A stretch of DNA of 64,000 nucleotides from Histomonas meleagridis (Eukaryota > Parabasalia > Tritrichomonadida > Dientamoebidae), in contig WSYJ01000186.1 in NCBI GenBank assembly GCA_020186115.1, positions 124,001-188,000 on the forward strand. The letters are read 5' to 3'. The notes under the pieces are model-generated. The model was given only the letters and a program-made list of their open reading frames with translations, had not been told where the DNA came from and did no database searches. Below, piece by piece: positions 9,801 through 18,681 of the stretch. The position numbers and the translations under genes were made by a program. How positions within the stretch are numbered: position 1 is the stretch's first letter; every line of letters begins with the position of its first letter.

Positions 9801-11480
9801 ATGGAGAAACAAGCTGATATTTTTTATCAAGAAAAATATAATGAACTTTTAGAAGCATGGAACTCTGAGCCAAGTGAGGTTCAAGACATTCAAAATTTGG
9901 CAATCGTTCGTTATCTTAATGATGGTGATTCTCCACTTACATCATTACAAAATGCTGAAGATATAATACGTAAAGAAGCACAAATTTGCGATTCCTGGGC
10001 AATGCATCCATCCTGGACACTTATTCAGTATCACAAGTGTTTATATTATTTTGAAATTGGAAGATTTGAAGAATGTTCAATAATATTAGATAAAATGTGG
10101 AAAAATCATTCATTCATTAACAAGTTGACATTAATTTGTATATCATTATTAACATATGAATTTGCAATTCAAACCAATGATTTTCATAATGTTAACAAGG
10201 CAAACTCATTTTTTACTAAAGAATTCGACAATAGCATACAAAATCTTTCTTCCTTTCTTAAAACCACTAGTGTTAATGAAAATCTTTCTCATAAAATTAT
10301 CGAACGATACAGATATTCACATTTTCGACTTGAAATATCGCAAGCCATTTTTAAGCGCGACAAGAAATCACTTGATTTTCTTAGTAAATCCATAAATGAT
10401 TTTGAAGAGTCGTCAGAATTTCGAAATTCACAAAAGTCCATTTCACTTTTCAAACTTATTCCATTAGCAAACGCCTCTTTATTTCTTGAGGATTACCCCA
10501 AGTATGACGCCTATATTTCACGTAGTACTGATTCCAATAATCCGATAATTCTCAATAACAAAGGTCTCTATGAAATCATTCAAAAGAAATACTCTTCGTC
10601 ATTGTTACTGTTTTCCAAAGCCTTATCCATCCGTCCCACTCCCGTATTAATACAGCCTTATCCCAAAATATTATATAACATTGGCATTTCATTATTGTCC
10701 AAACAAAAGCCACGTAAAGCGTTTCATTACTTTTATTCGATCATTGATTCAGTTCCAGATTTTCCATATCTATGGATGCGTCTAGCTGAATGTTGTGTAC
10801 TTTTTTTTAAGCTTCGCGTTGCAAAGATTCGAAATGCGACGCAAATGTCTGACTTAATTTCGCGACGACTTTCGACTCCTACGCGAACATATACGATATT
10901 ACCGATTAGCGACGCGAAATTGTTTTCGAGATATGGCCGATATACCGAAGGCATTGACTCCAATCTAACACTTGAATTTGGAGAGAAATGTGCGCGAAAT
11001 GCAATTGCTTTATGTAATGATACTCAAACTTCATTAAAAATGAGCGCGAATCTTTTGTGCCAATACATATGCTTAGAACTCGGAGATTATGAACGAACTA
11101 TAGACATCGAGAAAATTATCACCGATCCGAATGCTAAAATTAGTCCGAATAATAGCATTGATACGACAACAAAGTTTTTGTCGAGAATTTACGCAGCGCA
11201 AGCGATGTATATGATTAGAGATTATAAAAACGCGTGCTCGAAATTGAAGTATAGCTTGTTCGAGGTAACGCTTAAGAAGGAGTACGGTCTGATGCTATAT
11301 CAAACTGCGTGGAGAACTTTCTTGGCAAATAATGACTTGGAAAAATCATTCAAAAATATGAATAAGGCAATGGAAATAGATCCAAACGCACCTGAAATAT
11401 TGTTGACTAAAGTGGCAATAGAATTGCAAAAAAAGAGAACACAACAGGCGTTGGCAATACTCGAAAGAAAACTGGAATAA
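9801..11480 (+). CDS. TPR protein, CCR4-NOT complex subunit 10-like
   Basis: 559 residues from an ATG at 9801. The chain is almost entirely alpha-helical with tetratricopeptide-like pairs. The most telling part is YNIGISLLSKQKPRKAFHYF followed by YLWMRLAECCV, which matches the CNOT10 pattern of a TPR helix pair and a conserved RLAECC block. C-terminal repeats (SFKNMNKAMEIDPNAPEILL) are canonical TPRs. CNOT10 is a scaffolding subunit of the cytoplasmic CCR4-NOT deadenylase; binding to CNOT11 is known from animals. The stop TAA is followed directly by AAA, giving the trichomonad TAAA signal. Another TPR scaffold such as an anaphase-promoting-complex subunit is possible but fits less well. Confidence 0.65.
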   Translation: MEKQADIFYQEKYNELLEAWNSEPSEVQDIQNLAIVRYLNDGDSPLTSLQNAEDIIRKEAQICDSWAMHPSWTLIQYHKCLYYFEIGRFEECSIILDKMWKNHSFINKLTLICISLLTYEFAIQTNDFHNVNKANSFFTKEFDNSIQNLSSFLKTTSVNENLSHKIIERYRYSHFRLEISQAIFKRDKKSLDFLSKSINDFEESSEFRNSQKSISLFKLIPLANASLFLEDYPKYDAYISRSTDSNNPIILNNKGLYEIIQKKYSSSLLLFSKALSIRPTPVLIQPYPKILYNIGISLLSKQKPRKAFHYFYSIIDSVPDFPYLWMRLAECCVLFFKLRVAKIRNATQMSDLISRRLSTPTRTYTILPISDAKLFSRYGRYTEGIDSNLTLEFGEKCARNAIALCNDTQTSLKMSANLLCQYICLELGDYERTIDIEKIITDPNAKISPNNSIDTTTKFLSRIYAAQAMYMIRDYKNACSKLKYSLFEVTLKKEYGLMLYQTAWRTFLANNDLEKSFKNMNKAMEIDPNAPEILLTKVAIELQKKRTQQALAILERKLE

Positions 11481-12393
11481 AAACTAAATTAAATTAATTT
11501 TTTTTATAAAATGAATAATTCCGCATTTACATGTTGATGTGTTATAAAATTTAAGTGTTTCGTCATCATATTTTTACTATAGATTTCGTTTTTTGTGATT
11601 TAAACAATTAAGTAAAATAAATCAAACTTATGAAAAAGCTAAAACCGGTTCCAAAAGTTACAGTTAGCGGAATATTAATTTTGGTGATTTCACAAAACTA
11701 AAAATATAAATGGGGACCTTTCAAAGCCAAGCATTAAAAAAGCTTTAATATTTAGAGAAAATAATTTTTGAGCTGAAAAATAATAACATAAAGGATTCAG
11801 CTGTATCTTCCTTAAAATATTTTGGTGTAGAGCAGTCATATTCATTTAATTTAATTGTTTGTAGAATTATATACGAATATTTTGTTGCTAAAGGTCTTAA
11901 TGCGTTATGCATACAATACTTAAAAGAAATTGAAGTCAAAGAATGTGAAACATATGGTGATTTAAATAACAATATTATGGATATCTTTATAAAATATTTA
12001 TTATCTATTCAAACTCAAGAGTCAAATTATCTTTTTCAAAAATTAATTGAAAATTATTTAATTGATCCAAATATTTGTAAAAATAAAGCAACAACTTACT
12101 TTGCACATTATATGAAAAATGAAGAAATTAATAATTTAAAAACAAATGAACATTACAAATCCTTTTTTGAAAATTATGAAGAACTTTCAAAGAATTATTG
12201 GGAGCTTCATAAGAAATTAATTACAGAAGGAGTTAATCCGAATAAAACTGTAAAAATAATTCGAAATGATGAAATCAATATAATAATTTCGAACAGCACT
12301 TATGTGGGCATCAAATAATGGTTATATGACATAGAAATAGTTCAGTTGCTTCTAAAACAAGAGGGATATGATATTACTGTTAAAGACATTAAT

Positions 12394-12469
12394 TTGTTTT
12401 ATTTAGAATATATTTCACTAATTTTCTATTTCAAAATAAAATATGGTGGAAACCATTCACATTATTCAG
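12394..12469 (+). repeat. Inter-ankyrin spacer, copy in the 11.7-12.9 kb relic
   Basis: An AT-rich segment between two ankyrin units. It begins ttgttttatttagaatatat, contains a ttcaaaata core and ends in ttattcag. Closely related segments with the core TTTGGAAATTATTT and the 3' end ACAG separate ankyrin units elsewhere in the window, on both strands. Confidence 0.55.
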
Positions 12470-12704
12470 TCAACATCTTTAAAATGTCATGATGAAATTG
12501 TTTCATTACTTCTTGAGCAGAAATCAATGCTCAAAAGAATTATGCTTTTTATTTTATATTTCTTTGCATAATTTGAAGTTTCAAAATAAATTTTGGAAAA
12601 CATTTAAAACAGCACTAATCTTTGCGACATTAGAAGGTTATACAGAAATAGTTAAATTACTTCTTGAATAAGAATAAATTGATATTAATGCTAAAGATAT
12701 TAAT

Positions 12705-12753
12705 TCATTTTGTTTAAAATACTTTTGGAAATTATTTGAAATATTTTTTTCAG
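12705..12753 (+). repeat. Inter-ankyrin spacer, short copy
   Basis: A 49-base copy with the core acttttggaaattatttgaa, ending ttttcag directly before cacttattttagc, which encodes the start of the next ankyrin unit. Confidence 0.55.
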
Positions 12754-13036
12754 CACTTATTTTAGCATCTCGAATAGGTTATACAAAATCGCCAAATTGC
12801 TTCTTAAACAAGAAGGAATTGATATTAATTCCAATGATATTTATTAATTAAATTTAATATTTAATTATATTAATTGATGTTTAAATATAATATTTGGTAT
12901 ACTTGTAACTTGCAATTAAATATTATCATCCTCAATTCATCGAATTACTTTTTTTTTAAAAAAAATTCAAATAAACGTTGTTTTCAATATTGAATAATTA
13001 TTCAATTTTAAATTTGCATACACGTCAATTTGACAG

Positions 13037-16000
13037 ATGATAATTTCTTTGTTTTTATATGCGATTTCCTCTAAAAAATCAAATTGGGATCCCAATTATT
13101 GTGAAGACTGTGAACCTTGCAAAAAGGGCGAATACTGGCCATCAGGTACTGCCCATCACTGTTTGAAATGTCCAAAGGGTACATACTCTAAAATTAGAGA
13201 ATCAAGATCATGCACTAGTTGCTCTGCAGGATATTACGCAGACAAAGAAGGATCTAAAGAATGTAAGCCATGCCCAGAAGGTTATTACTCTAATTCAACT
13301 GATTCTTCATCGTTTGAAGCTTGCAAGAAATGTCCAAGTGGTACTAGTAGTGAAAAACTAACAGGCTCAACTAAGTGTGTTGCTAGCCGTTGCTCAGCTG
13401 GTTATTATTATGATCGACAATATGAAAGTTGCAAGAAATGTCCGAATGGACAATATTCCAATTCTAGTGACACACCAACATTTGACTCATGTAAGAAATG
13501 TCCAAAGGGAACTACTAGTTCTAATTCAGAAGGATCAACCACCTGCGTCCTTTGTTCAGCAGGTAAATATGCAGATGAAGAAGGTTTACCATATTGTAAA
13601 CAATGTCCAAGTGGCACATATTCAGCAGCAGGATCAATTAAATGTGAAAAGTGTCCAAAGGGTACATATTCAACAGGCAGTTCATGCGTAAAATGCTCAG
13701 CGGGTACTTATTCTGATTCAGAAGGTTCTGGTAGTTGCAAGAAGTGTCCGAATGGACAATATTCCAATTCTAGTGACACACCAACATTTGACTCATGTAA
13801 GAAATGTCCAAAGGGAACTACTAGTTCTAATTCAGAAGGATCAACCACCTGCGTCCTTTGTTCAGCAGGTAAATATGCAGATGAAGAAGGTTTACCATAT
13901 TGTAAACAATGTCCAAGTGGCACATATTCAGCAGCAGGATCAATTAAATGTGAAAAGTGTCCAAAGGGTACATATTCAACAGGCAGTTCATGCGTAAAAT
14001 GCTCAGCGGGTACTTATTCTGATTCAGAAGGTTCTGGTAGTTGCAAGAAGTGTCCGAATGGACAATATTCCAATTCTAGTGACACACCAACATTTGACTC
14101 ATGTAAGAAATGTCCAAAGGGAACTACTAGTTCTAATTCAGAAGGATCAACCACCTGCGTCCTTTGTTCAGCAGGTAAATATGCAGATGAAGAAGGTTTA
14201 CCATATTGTAAACAATGTCCAAGTGGCACATATTCAGCAGCAGGATCAATTAAATGTGAAAAGTGTCCAAAGGGTACATATTCAACAGGCAGTTCATGCG
14301 TAAAATGCTCAGCGGGTACTTATTCTGATTCAGAAGGTTCTGGTAGTTGCAAGAAGTGTCCGAATGGACAATATTCCAATTCTAGTGACACACCAACATT
14401 TGACTCATGTAAGAAATGTCCAAAGGGAACTACTAGTTCTAATTCAGAAGGATCAGCCACCTGCGTCCTTTGTTCAGCAGGTAAATATGCAGATGAAGAA
14501 GGTTTACCATATTGTAAACAATGTCCAAGTGGCACATATTCAGCAGCAGGATCAATTAAATGTGAAAAGTGTCCAAAGGGTACATATTCAACAGGCAGTT
14601 CATGCGTAAAATGCTCAGCGGGTACTTATTCTGATTCAGAAGGTTCTGGTAGTTGCAAGAAGTGTCCGAATGGACAATATTCCAATTCTAGTGACACACC
14701 AACATTTGACTCATGTAAGAAATGTCCAAAGGGAACTACTAGTTCTAATTCAGAAGGATCAACCACCTGCGTCCTTTGTTCAGCAGGTAAATATGCAGAT
14801 GAAGAAGGTTTACCATATTGTAAACAATGTCCAAGTGGCACATATTCAGCAGCAGGATCAATTAAATGTGAAAAGTGTCCAAAGGGTACATATTCAACAG
14901 GCAGTTCATGCGTAAAATGCTCAGCGGGTACTTATTCTGATTCAGAAGGTTCTGGTAGTTGCAAGAAGTGTCCGAATGGACAATATTCCAATTCTAGTGA
15001 CACACCAACATTTGACTCATGTAAGAAATGTCCAAAGGGAACTACTAGTTCTAATTCAGAAGGATCAGCCACCTGCGTCCTTTGTTCAGCAGGTAAATAT
15101 GCAGATGAAGAAGGTTTACCATATTGTAAACAATGTCCAAGTGGTACATATTCAGCAGCAGGATCAATTAAATGTGAAAAGTGTCCAAAGGGTACATATT
15201 CAACAGGCAGTTCATGCGTAAAATGCTCAGCGGGTACTTATTCTGATTCAGAAGGTTCTGGTAGTTGCAAGAAGTGTCCGAATGGACAATATTCCAATTC
15301 TAGTGACACACCAACATTTGACTCATGTAAGAAATGTCCAAAGGGAACTACTAGTTCTAATTCAGAAGGATCAGCCACCTGCGTCCTTTGTTCAGCAGGT
15401 AAATATGCAGATGAAGAAGGTTTACCATATTGTAAACAATGTCCAAGTGGCACATATTCAGCAGCAGGATCAATTAAATGTGAAAAGTGTCCAAAGGGTA
15501 CATATTCAACAGGCAGTTCATGCGTAAAATGCTCAGCGGGTACTTATTCTGATTCAGAAGGTTCTGGTAGTTGCAAGAAGTGTCCGAATGGACAATATTC
15601 CAATTCTAGTGACACACCAACATTTGACTCATGTAAGAAATGTCCAAAGGGAACTACTAGTTCTAATTCAGAAGGATCAACCACCTGCGTCCTTTGTTCA
15701 GCAGGTAAATATGCAGATGAAGAAGGTTTACCATATTGTAAACAATGTCCAAGTGGTACATATTCAACAGCAGGATCAATTAAATGTGAAAAGTGTCCAA
15801 AGGGTACATATTCAACAGGCAGTTCATGCGTAAAATGCTCAGCGGGTACTTATTCTGATTCAGAAGGTTCTGGTAGTTGCAAGAAGTGTCCGAATGGACA
15901 ATATTCCAATTCTAGTGACACACCAACATTTGACTCATGTAAGAAATGTCCAAAGGGAACTACTAGTTCTAATTCAGAAGGATCAGCCACCTGCGTCCTT

Positions 16001-16681
16001 TGTTCAGCAGGTAAATATGCAGATGAAGAAGGTTTACCATATTGTAAACAATGTCCAAGTGGTACATATTCAACAGCAGGATCAATTAAATGTGAAAAGT
16101 GTCCAAAGGGTACATATTCAACAGGCAGTTCATGCGTAAAATGCTCAGCGGGTACTTATTCTGATTCAGAAGGTTCTGGTAGTTGCAAGAAGTGTCCGAA
16201 TGGACAATATTCCAATTCTAGTGACACACCAACATTTGACTCATGTAAGAAATGTCCAAAGGGAACTACTAGTTCTAATTCAGAAGGATCAGCCACCTGC
16301 GTCCTTTGTTCAGCAGGTAAATATGCAGATGAAGAAGGTTTACCATATTGTAAACAATGTCCAAGTGGTACATATTCAACAGCAGGATCAGCTAAATGCG
16401 GAAAGTGTCCAAAGGGTACATATTCAACAACGTCAAGCAGTACACCATGTGCACAGTGTCCAGCGGGTACTTACTCTGATTCAGAAGGTTCTGGTAGTTG
16501 CAAGAAGTGTCCCGCAGGTACTTACGGCATTGCGGCAGGAGCTTCAACACTTAATCTTTGCTATAATTGTCCATGCGGCACCATATCAACTGAAGGAGCA
16601 ACCAAATGCACGGAATGCACTCCTGGGTACTTCCCCAATAGGGAACAAACAAAATGTATGCTCATTGAAGATGATGAGTAA
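13037..16681 (+). CDS. Secreted cysteine-rich repeat protein (GCC2/GCC3, ephrin-receptor-like domains)
   Basis: 1214 residues from an ATG at 13037. A short hydrophobic start (MIISLFLYAISS) looks like a signal peptide. The remainder is a regular array of Cys-Pro-x-Gly-Thr-Tyr-Ser modules with Cys spacing of the GCC2/GCC3 (ephrin-receptor-like, TNFR-like) domain. Ten 102-residue blocks are almost identical. Divergent modules flank the array on both sides. The protein ends in an acidic MLIEDDE with no C-terminal membrane segment or GPI-type hydrophobic tail. This suggests a secreted or lumenal protein held by disulfides. The role is unknown; surface or matrix function is inferred from the domain type. 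The stop TAA runs into a TAAA signal. Confidence 0.85.
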   Translation: MIISLFLYAISSKKSNWDPNYCEDCEPCKKGEYWPSGTAHHCLKCPKGTYSKIRESRSCTSCSAGYYADKEGSKECKPCPEGYYSNSTDSSSFEACKKCPSGTSSEKLTGSTKCVASRCSAGYYYDRQYESCKKCPNGQYSNSSDTPTFDSCKKCPKGTTSSNSEGSTTCVLCSAGKYADEEGLPYCKQCPSGTYSAAGSIKCEKCPKGTYSTGSSCVKCSAGTYSDSEGSGSCKKCPNGQYSNSSDTPTFDSCKKCPKGTTSSNSEGSTTCVLCSAGKYADEEGLPYCKQCPSGTYSAAGSIKCEKCPKGTYSTGSSCVKCSAGTYSDSEGSGSCKKCPNGQYSNSSDTPTFDSCKKCPKGTTSSNSEGSTTCVLCSAGKYADEEGLPYCKQCPSGTYSAAGSIKCEKCPKGTYSTGSSCVKCSAGTYSDSEGSGSCKKCPNGQYSNSSDTPTFDSCKKCPKGTTSSNSEGSATCVLCSAGKYADEEGLPYCKQCPSGTYSAAGSIKCEKCPKGTYSTGSSCVKCSAGTYSDSEGSGSCKKCPNGQYSNSSDTPTFDSCKKCPKGTTSSNSEGSTTCVLCSAGKYADEEGLPYCKQCPSGTYSAAGSIKCEKCPKGTYSTGSSCVKCSAGTYSDSEGSGSCKKCPNGQYSNSSDTPTFDSCKKCPKGTTSSNSEGSATCVLCSAGKYADEEGLPYCKQCPSGTYSAAGSIKCEKCPKGTYSTGSSCVKCSAGTYSDSEGSGSCKKCPNGQYSNSSDTPTFDSCKKCPKGTTSSNSEGSATCVLCSAGKYADEEGLPYCKQCPSGTYSAAGSIKCEKCPKGTYSTGSSCVKCSAGTYSDSEGSGSCKKCPNGQYSNSSDTPTFDSCKKCPKGTTSSNSEGSTTCVLCSAGKYADEEGLPYCKQCPSGTYSTAGSIKCEKCPKGTYSTGSSCVKCSAGTYSDSEGSGSCKKCPNGQYSNSSDTPTFDSCKKCPKGTTSSNSEGSATCVLCSAGKYADEEGLPYCKQCPSGTYSTAGSIKCEKCPKGTYSTGSSCVKCSAGTYSDSEGSGSCKKCPNGQYSNSSDTPTFDSCKKCPKGTTSSNSEGSATCVLCSAGKYADEEGLPYCKQCPSGTYSTAGSAKCGKCPKGTYSTTSSSTPCAQCPAGTYSDSEGSGSCKKCPAGTYGIAAGASTLNLCYNCPCGTISTEGATKCTECTPGYFPNREQTKCMLIEDDE
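13429..16497 (+). repeat. Tandem array of ten 306-bp coding repeats
   Basis: Units start at 13429 and every 306 bases after that (for example 13735). They are nearly identical at the DNA level. Visible variants are Thr/Ala in the EGSTTC or EGSATC position (order T,T,T,A,T,A,A,T,A,A), silent GGC/GGT changes, and Ala/Thr in YSAAGS or YSTAGS (last three units Thr). The tenth unit is altered near its 3' end. The period is an exact multiple of three, so the frame survives gain or loss of units. Confidence 0.95.
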
Positions 16682-17086
16682 ATACATTTTTTTTTAAATC
16701 CCCAAGAAACAGAATTCTCTAAATAACGATTTTATATTCTATGAGTTCATTGAAAAAAATTTCTGAGAAATTTTGTATGATAAATTGTGAAAACATTGAA
16801 TTTATTGTCTCAACCTTTTCTATGTTTTTATTCAGAAAATTTCTATGAGTTTCATCAAAAAGTCGAGGCTTTGGGTGCGAAAGAAATTATGTGGGAAATG
16901 ATCGTAGAAAATAACAGTATCGGTTCCACTTTTTAAATGTAATTCTATTAACCGATCGAAAAGTCGCCAATCGTCATAGAAAATTCTGTGAAAATTTTTT
17001 AGAATTCCCTTTTTTGTTTTCAATTCGCATTGTGTAAATCACAGAAATAACATTCCATCGGAGGGTGGGGTTGGTCGCATACAAGA
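16682..17086. other. Intergenic region with a weak antisense coding relic
   Basis: Minus-strand bases 16832-17023 translate without an ATG to a stretch containing DDWRLFDRLIELHLKSGTDT followed by VIFYDHF. This faintly resembles the start of family-92 glycosyltransferases. It ends in a stop after 63 codons with no continuation, so it is at most a remnant. The GC-rich patch near 17059-17071 lies just upstream of the next start codon. Confidence 0.3.
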
Positions 17087-18091
17087 ATGACTGACTACAC
17101 AAACATCATTTATTCAGGAGTTTCTATTATAATAGAAATCGCTATAGGATTTATTTGTTTTAAGCTAAAGTTTTTTCCTGAAGAAACAATCACAAAGTTA
17201 AATGCATTTCTTGTGAATGTTTGCTATCTTCCCCTCATTACTAGAGCTCTTGCTACACGCGACCTTGGTAGCCTCAGTTTCCTCCCATTTCTTGTGGCAA
17301 TTTTGGCGGTAATTACTGTTGATATCCTTTTGCTTGTTGTGTTTTGCATTAAAAAATTTAAAAACAGATTCTATATCTACCTTAGTACATATCTTCCAAG
17401 TGTTTATGTTAACTATCTCATTATTGGATTACCAGTTTTTAAGGCTGTATGGAGTGAAAATGAAAATGCAATGGTTTCTGTACAGAATCTCTCCGGTGAT
17501 TTATTTGTTGTTCCGGTTTATTTAGTGTTGACTAAATTCTATTCGATCAACCAAGCAAATATCAAGCACAAAGAAGCTAATGATGGTATTGTTGAACACG
17601 TACAAATATCTATTATTTGGATAATAATCAAAGGTATCATTACAAATAAGTTTATCATTGGTAATGCAATTGGATTTATATATGCAGCCACAGGTTGGAA
17701 GATGTGTCCATTTCTTGGCCAGCTAATGAAGTACCTTGGTGATGCTGTTCTTGCTCTAGCTTTATTTACAGTTGGTGGCTTCTTGTCTCAGCATTCCATC
17801 ATTGCATGCAATTTTCTACACTTTTTGATAACGTTAATAATCCGGGCTATCGTTTTCCCATGGATAGTCGCAATGTATTGTTTCTTCATTAAAGTGTCAC
17901 CTAGACTCGCTAGGCAATGCATGATCATGGCAACAATGCCTACTGCAACAGCTGCATTTTTGTTGAGCGAACAAAACAGAACTGGAGCTGGCGTAGCTTC
18001 AACAATGATTCTTTGGTCAACAATCACAGCTATACCATGTGTTGTTCTTTGGTTTTACTTACTTGATCATTTCGGTATTTTTGTAGAATAA
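17087..18091 (+). CDS. AEC-family (auxin efflux carrier-like) membrane transporter
   Basis: 334 residues from an ATG at 17087. About ten hydrophobic segments form two halves around a central hydrophilic stretch (residues about 155-175). The first half has the VYVNYLIIGLPVF block, matching the conserved N-x-x-x-G-x-P region of the AEC/Mem_trans family. The second half has RQCMIMATMPTATAAFLL, matching the conserved MPxA block in the penultimate helices. Family members move organic anions or auxin-like acids across membranes. The substrate here cannot be read from the sequence, and plant-type auxin transport is not implied. Confidence 0.85.
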   Translation: MTDYTNIIYSGVSIIIEIAIGFICFKLKFFPEETITKLNAFLVNVCYLPLITRALATRDLGSLSFLPFLVAILAVITVDILLLVVFCIKKFKNRFYIYLSTYLPSVYVNYLIIGLPVFKAVWSENENAMVSVQNLSGDLFVVPVYLVLTKFYSINQANIKHKEANDGIVEHVQISIIWIIIKGIITNKFIIGNAIGFIYAATGWKMCPFLGQLMKYLGDAVLALALFTVGGFLSQHSIIACNFLHFLITLIIRAIVFPWIVAMYCFFIKVSPRLARQCMIMATMPTATAAFLLSEQNRTGAGVASTMILWSTITAIPCVVLWFYLLDHFGIFVE

Positions 18092-18681
18092 TTTTATCAT
18101 GTTTTAAATAAATTGTTACAAATATCAAAAAGGAGTGTTGGGGGGGCCGTGATTTGATAACTTTATATATGTTCAAATTTGAGTATCAATGAAAAAGTTG
18201 TTGCTTGAGTTGATATTGATCGGTTGAAGACGATCAAACATTTTTCTATATTTCAACAGGATGTTTATTAAACGTATTTAAAAAAATATGGAATTTTAAG
18301 TTGATTAAATAAATACAGTCAATTATAAAATTCTAATATCTCATATTATGAAACTATATGATATAAATGCAAGCCATCCAAAAGTCGATTTTGCCTATTT
18401 TTGGAATGAAGAGACAAATTTGTCTTGTGTTATTTATAATATTATTCCTAAGTTTTTATTAATCATCGATGTAAAAGTTCTGCCTTAGATAACCAGAGTT
18501 TTTTGCAATTAACCATGATTTATAATTCTTTCTAACTTTTGAATTGTGTAATAAAAAGCTTTTTTTTAATATTTTGTTTATTGATTTTTATGATGACATA
18601 TATTAAAATTATTGAAACAATTTTTTATCATTATCTCAAAATTGCAAAATAAAAATAATTTCGTATTTAATAAACACACAA
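18092..18681. other. Convergent intergenic region, possible micro-ORF
   Basis: Convergent spacer after the transporter. Contains a G7 run near 18139-18146. A 46-codon frame starts at ATG 18348 and ends with TAG at 18488 (begins MKLYDINASHPKVDFAYFWN). The TCATATT just before this ATG fits an initiator, but there is no homology I recognise. The rest is plain AT-rich sequence. Confidence 0.3.

Larger units (their letters stand above)
11710..12850 (+). pseudogene. Ankyrin-repeat gene of the DUF3447 family, degenerate
   Basis: An ATG at 11710 opens a frame that meets TAA at 11746-11748. The same frame then continues as a convincing N-terminal domain through 12318 (ending ELHKKLITEGVNPNKTVKIIRNDEI). 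The central DUF3447 block is absent: the sequence jumps directly into ankyrin units (TALMWASNNGY, then TALIFATLEGYTEIVKLLLE, then ALILASRIGY). These are split by stops, frameshifts (near 12325 and 12781) and AT-rich spacers. CAA-to-TAA changes are visible in the expected LLLEQE block near 12667. This is a relic and not expected to give a full protein. Confidence 0.75.

Noticed and set aside
9664-9903. 79-codon minus-strand frame over the CNOT10-like gene start
   Set aside because: Overlaps a well-supported coding start and shows no family features.
10733-10963. 76-codon minus-strand frame
   Set aside because: Lies entirely opposite the CNOT10-like coding region.
13429-16497. CRISPR-like array
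   Set aside because: The repeats are long, contiguous and coding, without unique spacers, and the genome is eukaryotic.
13408-16697. A regular series of 71- and 81-codon frames at 306-base spacing
   Set aside because: Shadow frames created by the tandem coding repeat of the Cys-rich protein.
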